DNA of 64,000 bases from Bugula neritina. Lineage: Eukaryota; Bryozoa; Gymnolaemata; Cheilostomatida; Bugulidae. Under the pieces are notes generated by a model. That model searched no databases. It was not told the DNA's origin and saw only the letters and a list, made by a program, of their open reading frames with translations. The translations under genes and the position numbers were made by a program. Below are positions 1 through 18,829 of this stretch, one piece after another; position 1 is the first letter of the stretch, and every line of letters begins with the position of its first letter. The DNA is taken from NCBI GenBank assembly GCA_964035545.1, contig OZ037771.1, forward strand, positions 4,768,628 to 4,832,627. The letters run 5' to 3'.

Positions 1-354
1 GTACTGTGATAATATAACTTAATCAACCAATTTTAGAATAGAAGTAATAACTTTTTGTAAACACCGTTATTTAGTTATTACTTTAATGGCGATTAGACGA
101 CGTACTTATATGGTTATATTTATATAGCCTACGCTTTCTCAATTATCGCTTTTATGCTGTCCCTTCACTAATTCACGGCGTTTACAAAGGGCATCAAATA
201 GCTATTATGCGAGTCAAATTTCAATTTCAGAAAGTAAGCAACCACATCAATATGATTTCAACGAGTTTCAGTTTGACTATAAATAAGGGGTACCCGGACA
301 AGCATTATTAACTTAAACTCGATACTTTTTTCAGCAGAGGTATAAACGCAACTT
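1..354. mobile_element. TTAA-type MITE, copy in SLC18B1 A (left end outside window)
   Basis: This is the right part of the same element as 11203-11608, about 85-90% identical by eye, ending in GGTATAAACGCAAC next to TTTA where the other copy has TTAA. It abuts the flank of exon 5 directly. In copy B the element sits on the opposite side of exon 5, so the two insertions are independent. Confidence 0.6.
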
Positions 355-413
355 TAGCACTCAGAATAAGACACAGTAAGTTCTTTGAATATACATTTCC
401 TTGGACTACATAC

Positions 414-3400
414 CATTTGTTGAAACAGTAAATATCTGTAGCAGGCATGAGACACCAATTAGACCACCCAGTGTCCAGAACATACAGCTGTATCCTCCAA
501 TCTACAAATAGACTAACAATTAACAGAGCTGTCCAAATTTAATTAAAATATATACCATTAGAAAATTTGTGGTTTAAAGTATTTATTCTTATAAAGAGAG
601 ATATGCAGAGATTAAGACTGTATCAATACATAATATATTGCGTGTGTGCGTGTGTGCGTGTGTGCGTGTGTGCGTGTGTGCGTGTGTGCGTGTGTGCGTG
701 TGTGCGTGTGTGCGTGTGTGCGTGTGTGCGTGTGTGTGTGTGTGTGTGCGTGTGTGTGTGTGTGTGTGTGTATAAGATTATTATAGTGCATATGTGTGCA
801 CATGTGCGCCATTCACAGTTAGCTATTTTATGGAAAGAGATATGATATAACATGATGTATATAATGTATTATATTTCTTTCTAGTATATATGGTATACAA
901 CAATAAAATTTAAGATACATAATATAATATAATATATAACAATTAGATACATAATATGCTCACTGAATCACAAACATTACATTACAGAAAGTTAGAAGAC
1001 AAAAATACCTACAGCAATGCTGCACATGCCGTATGGCAGAATATATTTTGACAACAATTATATGCAGACTACTACAACAACTGCTTGAGTACTTCACCTG
1101 CTGTAAAGCTGCTCCTAGGGCTGGTCCAGCTGCGTACCCTCCCCCTTCTATCATCTCTACTAAGCCCTAAGGCAAACATAAATGTCCTTTAATACGGAAT
1201 GTTTGGAGACAGGCATTTTATCATAGCAAATGACTTAGTTTTCATAAACCGCTTATAAACATTTAGCTAAAGAAATATCATTTAAAAGTTGAGTTTAACA
1301 GTGATTAAACTGCATTAATGAAAAAATACTTAAGCATTACTACATTTATGTTCATGTAGTTCTTGTCTCAACTATATATCAAGGAAGGTAACTATATATA
1401 CTGTAAAGTTATCACATATTATACTCTAGAGCGTAATTATTTCAAGTTGTAAAAGGAGCATAACGGAATGAATATCCAACAGTTTATTAAGCATTCAACG
1501 TTGCGCTTAGCGCAACGTTCTACTCAAATAGATGATCACATCACGTGATTCTTGCCTATATACGCAACGCAACGACTGCAATAGTTGTCAATTCATTAAT
1601 TAGATAACAGCACGCCCTCGCCCATTGGCTGTAGCCTTACGTCTTGGCAGCCCGGATGTTTCAGTGCAGACGTTGACCCTACAGTTAGTAGAATAGTAGC
1701 GCTAGCAATGCAAGTTCCATCGCATAAATAACAATACATTTTAATGATATAATTAGCAAAATATAAATGAATTTGAATTGGAATTAATTTCAAGAGGCAC
1801 AGGTTAGTTTTGTTTTTCAGTATTTGTATGATTTGAAGCTTTCCTTAAGTATTGTTGATCTATTTCAACTTAATAATAAATATTTGGTTTATTTAACATG
1901 TTTAGGAGTTTAACAAGTTTGAAATACCAGTGTGGTCGGTGCATGATAAAATTCATGGCTATGTGTTTACTTTATAATAGATTTCTCATAAAATTACAAT
2001 TTCTTAAGACAGGCTCTCCAGTTATTGATCAGATTGTCACAATATAGAATCCTAATTTGTAGCTTAAAGTTTTACTTTTACTCATAACAGTAATTCACTG
2101 CAACTACTAATTCAAGTCAACTTTGAATACAAGTTCAATCTTTGTTTATGTGATACATGCACTAATACTTGTCTTAACTGATAATTAATTAACTTTGTCT
2201 ATGGCAGTTATCTTTTGTTGTCATTTTTATTATAAACTTTAATATTTTTAGTAGACCTACAATGTCATTTCCTAGAGTTAAACTCACCCTAGCTAGCCAC
2301 TAAAAGAAGGCAACTCACCTCGTAACTCACCTCGTAAAAATTAGAACACTCTGCTAACACCTACAGGCGCAAAATTATGAGTGCCTCTTATGTTGTTTTT
2401 GTTTGGGTTTACCATGTGTTGAAATGTATCTGTTCTAGCATGTAGCTAAGTTTGGATATTTTAATTATAATGTAAAGGGGTTTTAGCACATAGCTAAGCT
2501 GAGTTTGTGTTATGAGGTGGTATCCTCAAATCTCTGATGCTTCGAGGGAGAAAACTGTTGTGAAAGGTCTGTGAGGATGCAGAAATTGATGTTGGTTCTC
2601 CTCTCTTAGCAGATCGAGTGTTTATTGACCGATTTGAATTTAATAGTTCGTCATAAGCAGATGAAAGCGTTTCATGGCGCTCTTCATCTGAGAGTATTCT
2701 CATTAACAAAGTTATTCTATGGTCTCTTCGTCGGCTCGCAAGAGTTTTAAGCTGCAATTCAGTTCGAGCGTCACTGATACCACATCTTCCTTTGAGGTTA
2801 GCAATAAACCTGATAGCTTGATTTTGAACATGTTCAATTTCCTCACAGGCACTTTTGTTAGTCGAATCCCACAACGTGTCTGCATACTCAAGGATTAGTC
2901 TACATAGACTGAGGTATGCAATTAATTTTGCCTTCATGGGTGCATTGTAGATTGTATGCTTGATACAGCCAAGTATTTTGCTTGCATTGTTGACTTTAGA
3001 TGTAATATGTCTGTCAAGCTTTAGGTTAGACTGCATGATTACTCCAAGATATTTGGCCTCTTTAACGGTTCTAAGAGTGGTGTCACTAAGTGAATATAGA
3101 TGGGAGGTGTCATCATTTTTACCAAATATAATCACTTCGCACTTATCGGTATTAAACGGCATTTTCCATTAAAGTGACCAGTTATAAAGTGAGTTTAGGT
3201 CTCTCTGAAAAACTTCCTGTTGTATTTTGTTGTTAACTTCAGCATATAGAAGTGTGTCGTCAGCATATAGACTAACTTTGCATGAGACAGATTGAGGGTG
3301 ATTAATCTAAAACCCGCATATATGTTTGAATACTTTACAATGTCATAAATAATTTTTGTTTGTTTTGTTTTAAAAACCCATCATAATTGTATATATTAAC

Positions 3401-5223
3401 CTACTTTTATAGTTTCTTACGGCAGTTGGAATAAGTAAAAATAAAGTTACGAAAACCAACACCAGTACAACTCATCTATAGTTAGTGGCGACGCTACATA
3501 TACTACTTACCACAACTGTACTAATATGAAATAATATACTTATTATACTTAATTACCACAACTTTACTAATGCGAAATAATATAAAGTATTTACTACAAT
3601 TGTATTAGTGAAGAATGTTTAAGCATCATTGCAGTTATGTTCATGTAGTTGTTCTCCCAACTCTATATCAGGGATAATAACTATATACAATACTTATACT
3701 TCAACCATATTAGTACGAAATAATATTTAATACTTACCACAACTGTACCAGTAAGGAATAAAATACAAGGCTTACCACAACTGTACCTGTCTGGAATGAT
3801 GTGTTTTTAAGTAGAATTGTCATCACAGATACTGTAAGACTAGCTGTAGCACTTCCAGCTAGAATTCTGATAGTTATACACAGTGGAAGAAACATCTGGT
3901 TTGGTGCATACGTTGCAGCACTGAAAAAAAGTTATTTGTTTATTGCCTTTGCAATAATTATTAAATTATAATTTAGTAGTTTGCATGTTGGTCTTTCTGT
4001 TATAATGGAAATAAACTTCAAAAAATGCGTAAATCAAAGGACATAAATATATAAGCAGAAGAAAGACTTGCTTCATAACATTTTATGTTTATATTAATTC
4101 ATCTCATTCTGAAAATTAAGTTGCTTCACTGAAAGTTTTTCCAAAATAAAAACACTGTCAAAACTATGACCTTATGATCACTTGACATGGCTGACCGTAT
4201 GAGACATTAGATATGCAATTAAAAATGCTAATGAAGTATTAATTAAATAATTATTGTTGACTAACAACTATAACTTTTCTGGGTAAAATACGTTATTTCA
4301 CTGTGATTACTTCAATGAACTTCAAAACTAAATATAAGGTATAGTATTATTATTATAGTTGTTTACCCAAAAGATATGCATGAGACTGTCGACAATGCTG
4401 TACCTGCTATGCATGCTGTTCTTGGGCTTATCCAATAAAACTGAAAAATGGATCAGAAAATTTTTATCTCAGTGCACCATAAAAAATATAAAAAGCAGTT
4501 TTACAATACACAAGCTTTCGCATCACATTATGACTGTCAGGCTACCACTAATCAATTGGTTTATATAGAGCAACATGTACATCTGAGTTGATATTAAATT
4601 GGCAAAGTCTTGGCAGCTTTATCTATATATTCATTTCTTAATCAAAAGAGTAAACTTATTGGAATTATGAATTAATCGTGTAGTGCAATATTTGAATTTT
4701 TAGTACAAAAGCATAGATTTATGACAAAGTTTAATCCTCTTGTTAAACTCTGCATGGGTTCAACAATAGTAAATGTATGCACATGTATGCAACATAACAC
4801 AAACAAAATGCTTCTCATAGCATTGCAATAGTTTGTCCTTATATGATTTCAAAACTCGTCTTATATTTCAAATTACTGTCAAGTTAAAATAGGGTGACAC
4901 CAGCAACTACTGTATGTAAACATGATTATTACCAGATATCCCAAGACTGGTGCGGTCACAAATCTAGCAAACTCAAATGAACTGAAAACAATTCCAATCT
5001 CCACATGAGATAATCCTTTGCTCTTTGCTTCTTGAGGAAAGAAAGGGAACAAGAAAGTGTCAGTGCACAACGCCACAAACTGAGAGAATAGCAGAACACC
5101 TAATAGCAGGTACTCTCTACACTTGGTCAGGCTATGATCAGTTCTCTTCCCTAATAGTCTTTCAGTGTCAGTGTCTTCTTCCTCTAGCAGACGCTTGATT
5201 TCGTGTTCTTCTGACTCGAGCAT
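414..5223 (-). CDS. SLC18B1: MFS transporter, SLC18B1-like, copy A (3' end outside window)
   Basis: Five coding exons are visible, read right to left: 5223-4933, 4440-4367, 3920-3776, 1166-1098, 501-414. Their lengths (291, 74, 145, 69, 88 nt) equal those of copy B exactly and all junctions are GT-AG and in phase. The product starts MLESEEHEIKRLLEEEDTD, then has TM1 with a FPFFPQEAKSKG loop typical of the SLC18B1/vesicular amine transporter branch, a loop 2-3 segment, and the MFS motif C stretch GGGYAAGPALG. SLC18B1 family members are proton-coupled polyamine or amine transporters of internal membranes (family knowledge); the substrate here is not inferable. No stop or frameshift is seen, so copy A may be functional, but roughly its last 230 residues would lie left of position 1. 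Intron 3 is 2.6 kb, against 0.3 kb in copy B, because of a retroelement-containing insertion. Confidence 0.88.
640..772. repeat. (TGTGCG)n / (TG)n microsatellite
   Basis: Alternating TGTGTGCG units pass into pure TG within intron 4 of SLC18B1 copy A. The right flank (TATAAGATTATTATAGTGCATATGTG) is shared with the much longer array in copy B at 11642-11985. Long open frames through it are artefacts of the repeat. Confidence 0.95.
1403..3604. other. 2.2-kb segment present only in copy A intron 3
   Basis: Copy B lacks this segment. It is bounded by two diverged direct repeats of about 85 bp (near 1316-1402 and 3605-3690, sharing TTATGTTCATGTAGTT). It contains a 10-bp-arm hairpin (AACGTTGCGC at 1497-1506 and its complement at 1510-1519), the non-LTR retroelement fragment at 2494-3330, and otherwise unrecognised AT-rich sequence (1600-2490). 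Confidence 0.6.
2494..3330 (-). mobile_element. Non-LTR retrotransposon reverse transcriptase, 3' fragment
   Basis: Reading leftwards, a LYADD catalytic motif (YADD codons at 3256-3267) is followed by an in-frame TAA at 3169-3171 and then by a 222-codon open frame (3162-2494). The frame has the post-YADD RT/thumb pattern of Jockey/CR1-like elements: FNTDKCEVIIFGK, YLGVIM, DRHI, LEYADTLWD, IEHVQNQAIRFI, LASRRRDHRI. The element is 5'-truncated: no endonuclease and no earlier RT blocks are visible. The internal stop and the truncation make it a dead copy. It is antisense to nothing and lies in intron 3 of SLC18B1 copy A in the same orientation as the host gene. The exact clade (Jockey, CR1, RTE) is not resolved by eye. 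Confidence 0.85.
3500..3795 (-). repeat. Minisatellite containing exon 3 splice donor (copy A)
   Basis: Units of about 38 bp each carry the end of exon 3 plus its donor (plus strand: CTTACCACAACTGTAC). The real donor begins at 3775. A second near-perfect copy has its GT at 3737, a decayed one lies near 3699, and a second cluster has donors near 3594, 3556 and 3510. About 18 nt of each unit derive from coding sequence. Confidence 0.75.
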
Positions 5224-5662
5224 ATTAACAAGACTGACACAGCAACTAGTGATAGTAATAACCTACATACCGAGCTGCTTGACTGCTTTAAGGAGTGTGC
5301 AAGCAGCCATGAAATTCTTTTCACTCACTAATCATAGAAATTAATGTCAACTATTCATTATATTTTTGAGACTATGTGCATAATCAAAGGGTATATATAG
5401 CATAGACCTTTTGTGGTTAGCTAGCTAAGATATATTATAATATAGGCTTCTATATGATTTATTGACAACAAAAGACATTTGATTTCGTATTCTTTTGACT
5501 CGAGCATTTTGAAAAGACTGACACAGAAGCTAGTAAGAGTAATAACCTACATACCAAACTTTAATGCTAATAGAATTTAAATTATGCAAGTATGTTAATC
5601 TGTATTGATGACATTAAATCTTCATATGTCAGTACAGACTGCTAAGTTTAAATTGTTTTTAC
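5224..5662. other. 5' flank of SLC18B1 copy A with partial exon 1 duplicate
   Basis: On the minus strand a short upstream exon-like segment (ending near 5275 in a GTATGT donor) is conserved in copy B near 14290 and could be 5' UTR. At 5472-5560 the start of exon 1 and its leader recur with changes (TGACTCGAGCAT, then ACCTACATACC), giving a third partial copy of the promoter-proximal region. No coding potential remains there. Confidence 0.5.
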
Positions 5663-6262
5663 ACCACAAAGAGGCTTGTTTCTTGAGATTCTCTCACTCA
5701 TTGCTGCCCTATTCTCTTTTTCTTTTTGACTTCTGAAAACAATTATGATACCAAGGCTACCCTTCTCATACACATATATCAAAAAGCCTAATATCTTACT
5801 ATGACAGTTCTGACAGTTGTGGCTTTATTAAAACTGAGAATACTGGACTATAATGACTGTAAAATAGTCAACTAGAAAATTTTTTACTAGCAGTGTGTGC
5901 CACATCCATTATATCTCATGATATAGTTGGTATTGTGTCTGGTATTATACATATACATAAGTTGAAAGGTTTGTTAGTCTTAGCCACATGTCTTACTGAG
6001 TTGGTGCGATCACTTGCACAGATGTCAGTTATTGTCATGTCACTTAAACTCTGCACACCTGACTCTCACCTGCCAAGTACTAACTCTAGTGTGTCTAAGC
6101 TGTATAGCCAATATTGCACTGTGGGTTATTTCATTGTTCAATGTTATTTTATCACAAGTTTTAGTACTCAATAAATTCAAGATAGTATTAATTCCTAGCA
6201 TATCAAAGAAGTTGTCTTCTTTTCTTTGGCAATATTCTATCAGCTCTTATCAGCCTGTTTCA
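5663..6262 (+). pseudogene. Otopetrin terminal-exon fragment (pseudogene)
   Basis: The plus strand here matches about 600 bp of the last exon of the otopetrin gene at 25365-26179, from the CTTGTTTCTTG that begins a TM helix to near the last TM. The clearest stretch (5893-6110) keeps HDIVGIVSGII, KLKGLLVLATCLTELV and CTPDSHLPSTNSSVSK. It is broken: internal deletions near 5700, stop codons (TAG near 5870), a frame break after SVSK, and loss of the conserved C-terminal region. It sits between SLC18B1 copies A and B, in opposite orientation to both. Because it derives from one exon only, retrocopy and DNA-level duplication cannot be told apart. No poly-A tract is obvious. Confidence 0.88.
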
Positions 6263-6724
6263 TAGTATTTTAGTATAACACATTTATTAACATAATTTGT
6301 TACAATTAATTATATAACAGTGCAAATATGAAAATGAATAATATAATACTCATTATATTTAAACAATGAAACTTTTCAATGTCTAACGATTCTGACTTAA
6401 ATTAAATTAGCTAAAATTGTTTTAGATATGGTCCAAAGGAAAGAGCATGGATGTTATGATTTCATAATATGTTTTATAATTTATAGATTATACACCAGTT
6501 TATTATATTTTTTTATACACAAAAGGTTTATAAAAAAAGAGAAACAAGAGAAAGATCCCACAGCTATCTTATAGTCATTACTCATAGACTAACACATTTC
6601 TATACCTATTTGACTAATCACCGTCTGCCAAAACCTTCTTTTGTTATTGTCTCATATTACTATTAGCGACTTTAGTTTAGTCATGTCATCACATTATATT
6701 AAATCACAGGGGTCAAGAGTCAAA

Positions 6725-14235
<7,511 letters not shown>

Positions 14236-14344
14236 ATTAACAAGACTGACACAGCAACTAGTAATAGTATCAACCTACATACTGAGCCGCTTGATTGCCT
14301 TAAGGAGTGTGCAAGCAGCCATGAAATTCTTTTTACTCACTAAT

Positions 14345-14425
14345 CGTAGGAATTAATTCCGCCACCCGCGCAGGACCACGGCGGTTAAAAGTGACCAAAG
14401 GTGACTAATCATAGGAATTAATGTC
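14345..14425. repeat. Short insert flanked by 19-bp direct repeats
   Basis: ACTAATCGTAGGAATTAAT and ACTAATCATAGGAATTAAT flank about 50 bp of GC-richer sequence (AGGACCACGGCGGTTAAAAG, then TGACCAAAGGTG). Copy A lacks the insert and has a single flank (5332-5350). A relative of the insert occurs at 27528-27575. Confidence 0.6.
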
Positions 14426-14576
14426 AATGGGAGAATTATTCATTATACTTTTTTTAGACTTGGTGCATAATCAAAGGGTATGTAGCATAACGTTTCTGTG
14501 GTAAGCTAGCTAAGATGTATTATAATATATATATATATATATATTTAAATATATCTTTACGAGCTAGTAATTTGAT

Positions 14577-14782
14577 TATAAATAGGTATACGAGAAACAT
14601 TGTTATTTATTACTTTATTAGGTAAAGTAATTACACTGATATTTCGGGTACCACTGTACCCATCTTCAGAGTAGCAATGAATTGCTACTCTGAAGATGGG
14701 TACAGTGGTACCCGAAATATCAGTGTAATTACTTTACTTAATAAAGTAATAAATAACAATGTTTCTCGTATACCTATTTATA
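14577..14782. repeat. 206-bp near-perfect palindrome (foldback element)
   Basis: Two arms of about 102 bp are separated by GA (14679-14680), with one mismatch seen (AGGTAAAG against CTTTACTT). The arms contain CTGATATTTCGGGTACC and CAGAGTAGCAAT. TA-rich tracts (14525-14545, 14781-14800) flank it. Such sequences can form a cruciform and a stable RNA hairpin. It looks like a foldback MITE or fused inverted element termini. Confidence 0.93.
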
Positions 14783-14800
14783 ATATATATATATATATTA

Positions 14801-15845
14801 TATATCAAAAGTTAAAGTTTTTGCTGCAAATTTATAGCCATAAATTGACTGAAATATAAATAGAAATAATTTATGTCATTTTAAAAGCAAACAGTTAAAA
14901 AAAGTGATAAAAAGATTGGTATATATTGGTGAGCTGCATAAAGTTCCAAAATGTTCAAGATTTTACAACAGAAATAAGCAAATTTGCTAAAATATTTTAC
15001 AATAACAATCATCAAACTACATGAACAAGTTTCTGCAAATTTAATTAAAAAAAGAAATACAGCCGCATAAAAGCTACAGCATATACAAACAGTTTAGTTG
15101 AAATCAAAGCTATATGCATCACCAATGGGGTTAACAAATGTTCAAAATTAGGGAACCAGAATCTATCAGCTGTCAACTGTAGAATCTTCATTACATTGGA
15201 AGTCCTGTCTATGGTGTATAGAGCTATATGCAGCACAAAGGTGACCAGGGGTCAAAGGTATATTAGATTGTTCCTCTAAAGTGTAATACAATGATATAGC
15301 ACACAGCAGTGCACTAATGTTAAACTAATATCCGTTTTTAACTTTTGAAGCTTTTCAAAGGTAGCCAACAAATTATCATCGGTTCTGTTAGGAAAGTAAT
15401 TATTCCTGTTCAAAACAGATATGACCCTTGACCTATGATTCTTATCATTAATCATGCAGGTGCCGGCTACATTATAATGAATCAATTCTTAAGCTGATGT
15501 AACTGCGATGAATGAGAAATCATAAAAGGTTCTGAGCCAACAATCAGACCGGCCCAGACTTTGACATATTCATACTAGCATGAGTGCTTGAAGTCATTGT
15601 GATGTTAAGACAATGTTTTATATAATCAAACTTTTGTGATTGAAATTTTGCAACAAATTATCAACGCAGTTGGCTGCTATTTTTATTTATAGCAGCGTAT
15701 TGAACATGTTGAACCAAAATGTATTTAATTTAATTGTTTTATTATTCTTTTTTATCAACAAATAATTTTTCAAGCAAATCTTTAGATCACCGTCAAATTA
15801 AAGTTAGAGTTTGGGTTAAATTATTGATTTAAACTGACAATTTGT
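14801..15845. other. Intergenic, nothing recognised
   Basis: Small open frames at 15045-15236 and 15276-15485 (minus) have no recognisable domain, no good splice context and no supporting homology within the window. Confidence 0.5.
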
Positions 15846-16345
15846 TATTTACTTCAAAGGGGACATACTACCCGTCAATCATTATAGAAAAGTCTACTGA
15901 TGAGGTAGTCAAACAACATATTTTGATACCAAAAATGAACTACACAAAAATATCAATAAACATCCCAAAGAATAAGATAGAAACGAAGGAGAACTTGGAA
16001 CAATTGAAAGTAAAAACAAGTTCCAACCTAAAACTGAAACATTGGTTCAGGGAGCTACTGGTGAACAAGTTTCATGACATCATACAGTAATGATTCGCAG
16101 ACCATCACATCTAAAGATGCTGGGCTCATATGATCAGAAGAATGTTAGAACTCAACCAAACATCTAGGAAACAGAAAAGTAATGACGCCAATATTTTGGT
16201 CCTTCCTCACAACTTAAAGACAGCTACTGCAATTAGGGCAATTTTATTTCAGACAGCTAAGAGCATCGTATACCCCAACAGTTTTCTGAAAAATGTTTTA
16301 TTTTCAGTTGAAAGAAGGAAAAGGAAGTAAGGGGAGACCTATAGA
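15846..16345 (+). mobile_element. Unrecognised spliced repeat unit, copy 1 (degenerate)
   Basis: A frame from 15842 to 16090 (82 codons) includes KENLEQLKVKTSSNLKL and ends FHDII. The same segment recurs near 17190-17330 as NLELLKVKAGFNLKL. A following segment (16130-16250, LELNQTSRKQ, LKTATAI) matches the later copies but has lost about 20 codons and ends in another frame. It is a diverged, probably dead copy of the unit better preserved at 17.1-17.9 and 18.8-19.6 kb. The family is not recognised. Confidence 0.5.
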
Positions 16346-17089
16346 CTCGCATTTAAAGATGCTGCTAAGAGAAATATGAAATGGAGATCTTGGCAACTGA
16401 TAGCTAACAATTCAGAGTTCCGTGAAGGGTTCTAACCAGTTCACAGTTAAATTCATGAATCAGCTTAATCCCATTAATTAGCCGCGAGAGAAACTATGTA
16501 CTTGATGTACCATTCTCCTTCAGCTTACTGCAATACATTAATTATTCAGAACTGTCAAATATTATTAGTACTCAAGAAAGAACTAGCTTTAGCAAATTAA
16601 TAAAACCACAATGCTGAACTAACATTTGAAAAATATTGTATACTACATTTCTGGTGCGTCTCTTTTAGTTAATTAGTTTTGAAAAAATTAGCTATTGTTG
16701 GGGTGCTTATATGTTGACACAGTAAAAATAAAAAACTGTTTTATGGTTCAATTCTCATTTGCATTAGTCAGAAAGTACACCAATTGATATAATATGAGAT
16801 TTGAAAACAATACCTCATCAAAGACCTCGAGAAATGAAAATATTAAAACTTTAATTGTTGATTAAACTGCAAAGTTTAAAATGAAGGTCTCATTAAGTAG
16901 AGATGCTAACATCGGACAGCAGACAAAAACATGCTGGTGGAAAAATGCTAAGAAAATGCTTATGGAACAAATGCCATAAACATTGCATTAATTGGCATAT
17001 AACCTAAGTATACTGCTTCAGTTAGCGATGACGGTACTATGGCTCCAATAAGAACTGCAAATCTAGATAGTTCCACTTGCTATTTCGAA

Positions 17090-17935
17090 CAGGATATAAT
17101 ACCTGTCAATCATTATAGAAATATCTATTAATTGATAAGGTAGTCGAACAACATATTAATAAATATTCCAAAGAATAGGATTGTGGGCCAAAATAAAGGT
17201 GAAGGAGAATTTGGAATTACTGAAAGTCAAAGCAGGTTTCAACCTGAAACTGGAAGACATTACAGCAGACCTTCGCTGTTTCAGTGAGCTACTGCAGCAA
17301 ACAAGTTTCATGACATCATACAATAAAAATCCACAGACCATCACATCCAAAGATGCTGAGCTCATCTGATCAGGAGATTGTTAGAATTTAACCCAATATC
17401 TAGGAACCGGAATAGTAATGGTGTTAATCCTGTTCCTTTCTCGTATCAAGAGTCTATATTTATCTTAAAAGCAGCTACTGCAATTGAGGCATTTGAATTA
17501 TACAATCTCAACTTACCAAACTTACAAAAAGCTTCATTAATAATGAAGCCATTGAGGTATATGATGGAGACTATAAGGAAGAAATATCCTTTCAACTTAT
17601 ACCAAAAAACTGTAAAGGAAAAGGGGAAGGCAGACCATCTGCAAGGGTAAGTGTTAACTTTTAATTCGAAAATTAACTTTTACTTTAAATGAATCAATTT
17701 CATTCACATTTAAACAATTATGAAAATTTACCGACGATCTGCAAATAAAAGAAAGCTTGATTTGAGCAGCGACAACAACATAGAAGATGACATATCATCA
17801 AAACGCTCCATGATGAATAAGGAGGCGCAACAATAAATTGAAGATAATCTGGTCATGTTCAAAAAGTGGGGTGGCAAAATGAACAAGTGTTCTTCTACAT
17901 CTGCGTTTAGCCTCATATAAATACTCGTCTCAAAC
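17090..17935 (+). pseudogene. Unrecognised spliced repeat unit, copy 2 (broken)
   Basis: A 62-codon frame (17181-17369) leads into a second frame (17378-17650, 90 codons: LEFNPISRNRNSN, AFELYNLNLPNLQKASL, PLRYMMETIRKKYPF). This ends at a plausible donor (CAAG|GGTAAGTG region, 17648). After about 90 bp an acceptor-like TTTAC precedes an exon (17735-17900: RSANKRKLDLSSDNN) that contains a premature TAA near 17834. Copy 3 at 18.8-19.6 kb has the same exon-intron layout without that stop. At 17905-17960 it continues into KYSSQTVNDMLKN, also found at 21715-21765, so the repeat is fused to part of the Polinton-like remnant. Function unknown. Confidence 0.55.
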
Positions 17936-18481
17936 AGTAAATGACATGCTGAAAAACTGATCTTTTTTTAATTAATTAGCTTTGAAAAAACTAACAAAAA
18001 AAACAGGAAATCAATCACCAATTGTTCAAACACCACCATGAAAAATTTTTACAGCATACTTCTACTCTAATTGATTAATTTTGAGAAAACTTATAATAAA
18101 TTTATGCAGCATGAAAACACGAAACTGCTTATCAAACACAATCAGTGCATTCAAATAAAAGTACAGAATGTCCGAATTGATTGACAAGAAACAGCTAACA
18201 AAATTTTAGAAAAACACCTTGAAAATGGCAGAGAAATGACTTAATACAAACAGAAAAAGTGCTGTAGCACATAAGGCACAAGGCATGTTTCCTGTATGTC
18301 TCATTCTTCTTATGCAGTTTCTAAATGATTCCTTTGATTTTTACATAAACACCAGTTGATGAAAATAACAACTAAACCATTAATCATTTTTAATCATTAT
18401 TTACATGTTTTCCCCAATAACCACTTATAAAAGCACTTTGCATTTCAATTCAATTCACAAAGCACCCCACTTTTAGGGAAT

Positions 18482-18799
18482 ATGGAGCAACATCTACGTG
18501 AAGCAGAAGAAAGAAGAAATAATAAGAAACAAGAACTGGTTGACTGTCTGCTTGAAGTGAAAAGTCTTAAAATAGAATTAAAAGAAATAATAACAAGAAT
18601 TGACCAACTTGAGAAAATAATAAGTCAAAAGCCTACTGGATACCAATGCCTTTGCAAAGAGGTAAAGGAATTGATTAAAGCCAAGCTCAAAATAAAAGGC
18701 CTTCTTCTGAATAAAGCATACAACAAGAATATACCAAAGAAAGAAGAAGAGTTTCTCTCAGCTTCTTTATTAGGTAGACTGGGAGAATATATTAAATGA
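18482..18799 (+). CDS. Hypothetical coiled-coil protein, 105 codons
   Basis: An intact ATG-to-stop frame, rich in Lys and Glu. Residues 1-55 have heptad-like hydrophobic spacing (LREAEERRNNKKQELVDCLL, then VKSLKIELKEII), followed by CLCKEVKELIKAKLKIKGLL. It lies between copies 2 and 3 of the repeat unit and is probably part of the mobile DNA in this region, perhaps a small structural or regulatory gene. No family is recognised and no intron is evident. Confidence 0.4.
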   Translation: MEQHLREAEERRNNKKQELVDCLLEVKSLKIELKEIITRIDQLEKIISQKPTGYQCLCKEVKELIKAKLKIKGLLLNKAYNKNIPKKEEEFLSASLLGRLGEYIK

Positions 18800-18829
18800 T
18801 TTCAACTTACACCACAAAAGCCTTTTTCA

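Noticed and set aside
567-853. Open frames of 66-92 codons over the TG array, both strands
   Set aside because: They consist of Cys-Val or His-Thr repeats produced by the microsatellite in all frames.
6428-6724. Further coding sequence 3' of SLC18B1 copy B
   Set aside because: The frame ends at TAG 6725-6727 with a typical family C-terminus. The remainder looks like 3' UTR or spacer.
14577-14782. Hammerhead ribozyme call
   Set aside because: A CTGANGA-stem-GAAA order is present, but a bulged base follows the CTGANGA box and no closing stem with a cleavage triplet could be found, so it is not listed as an RNA gene.
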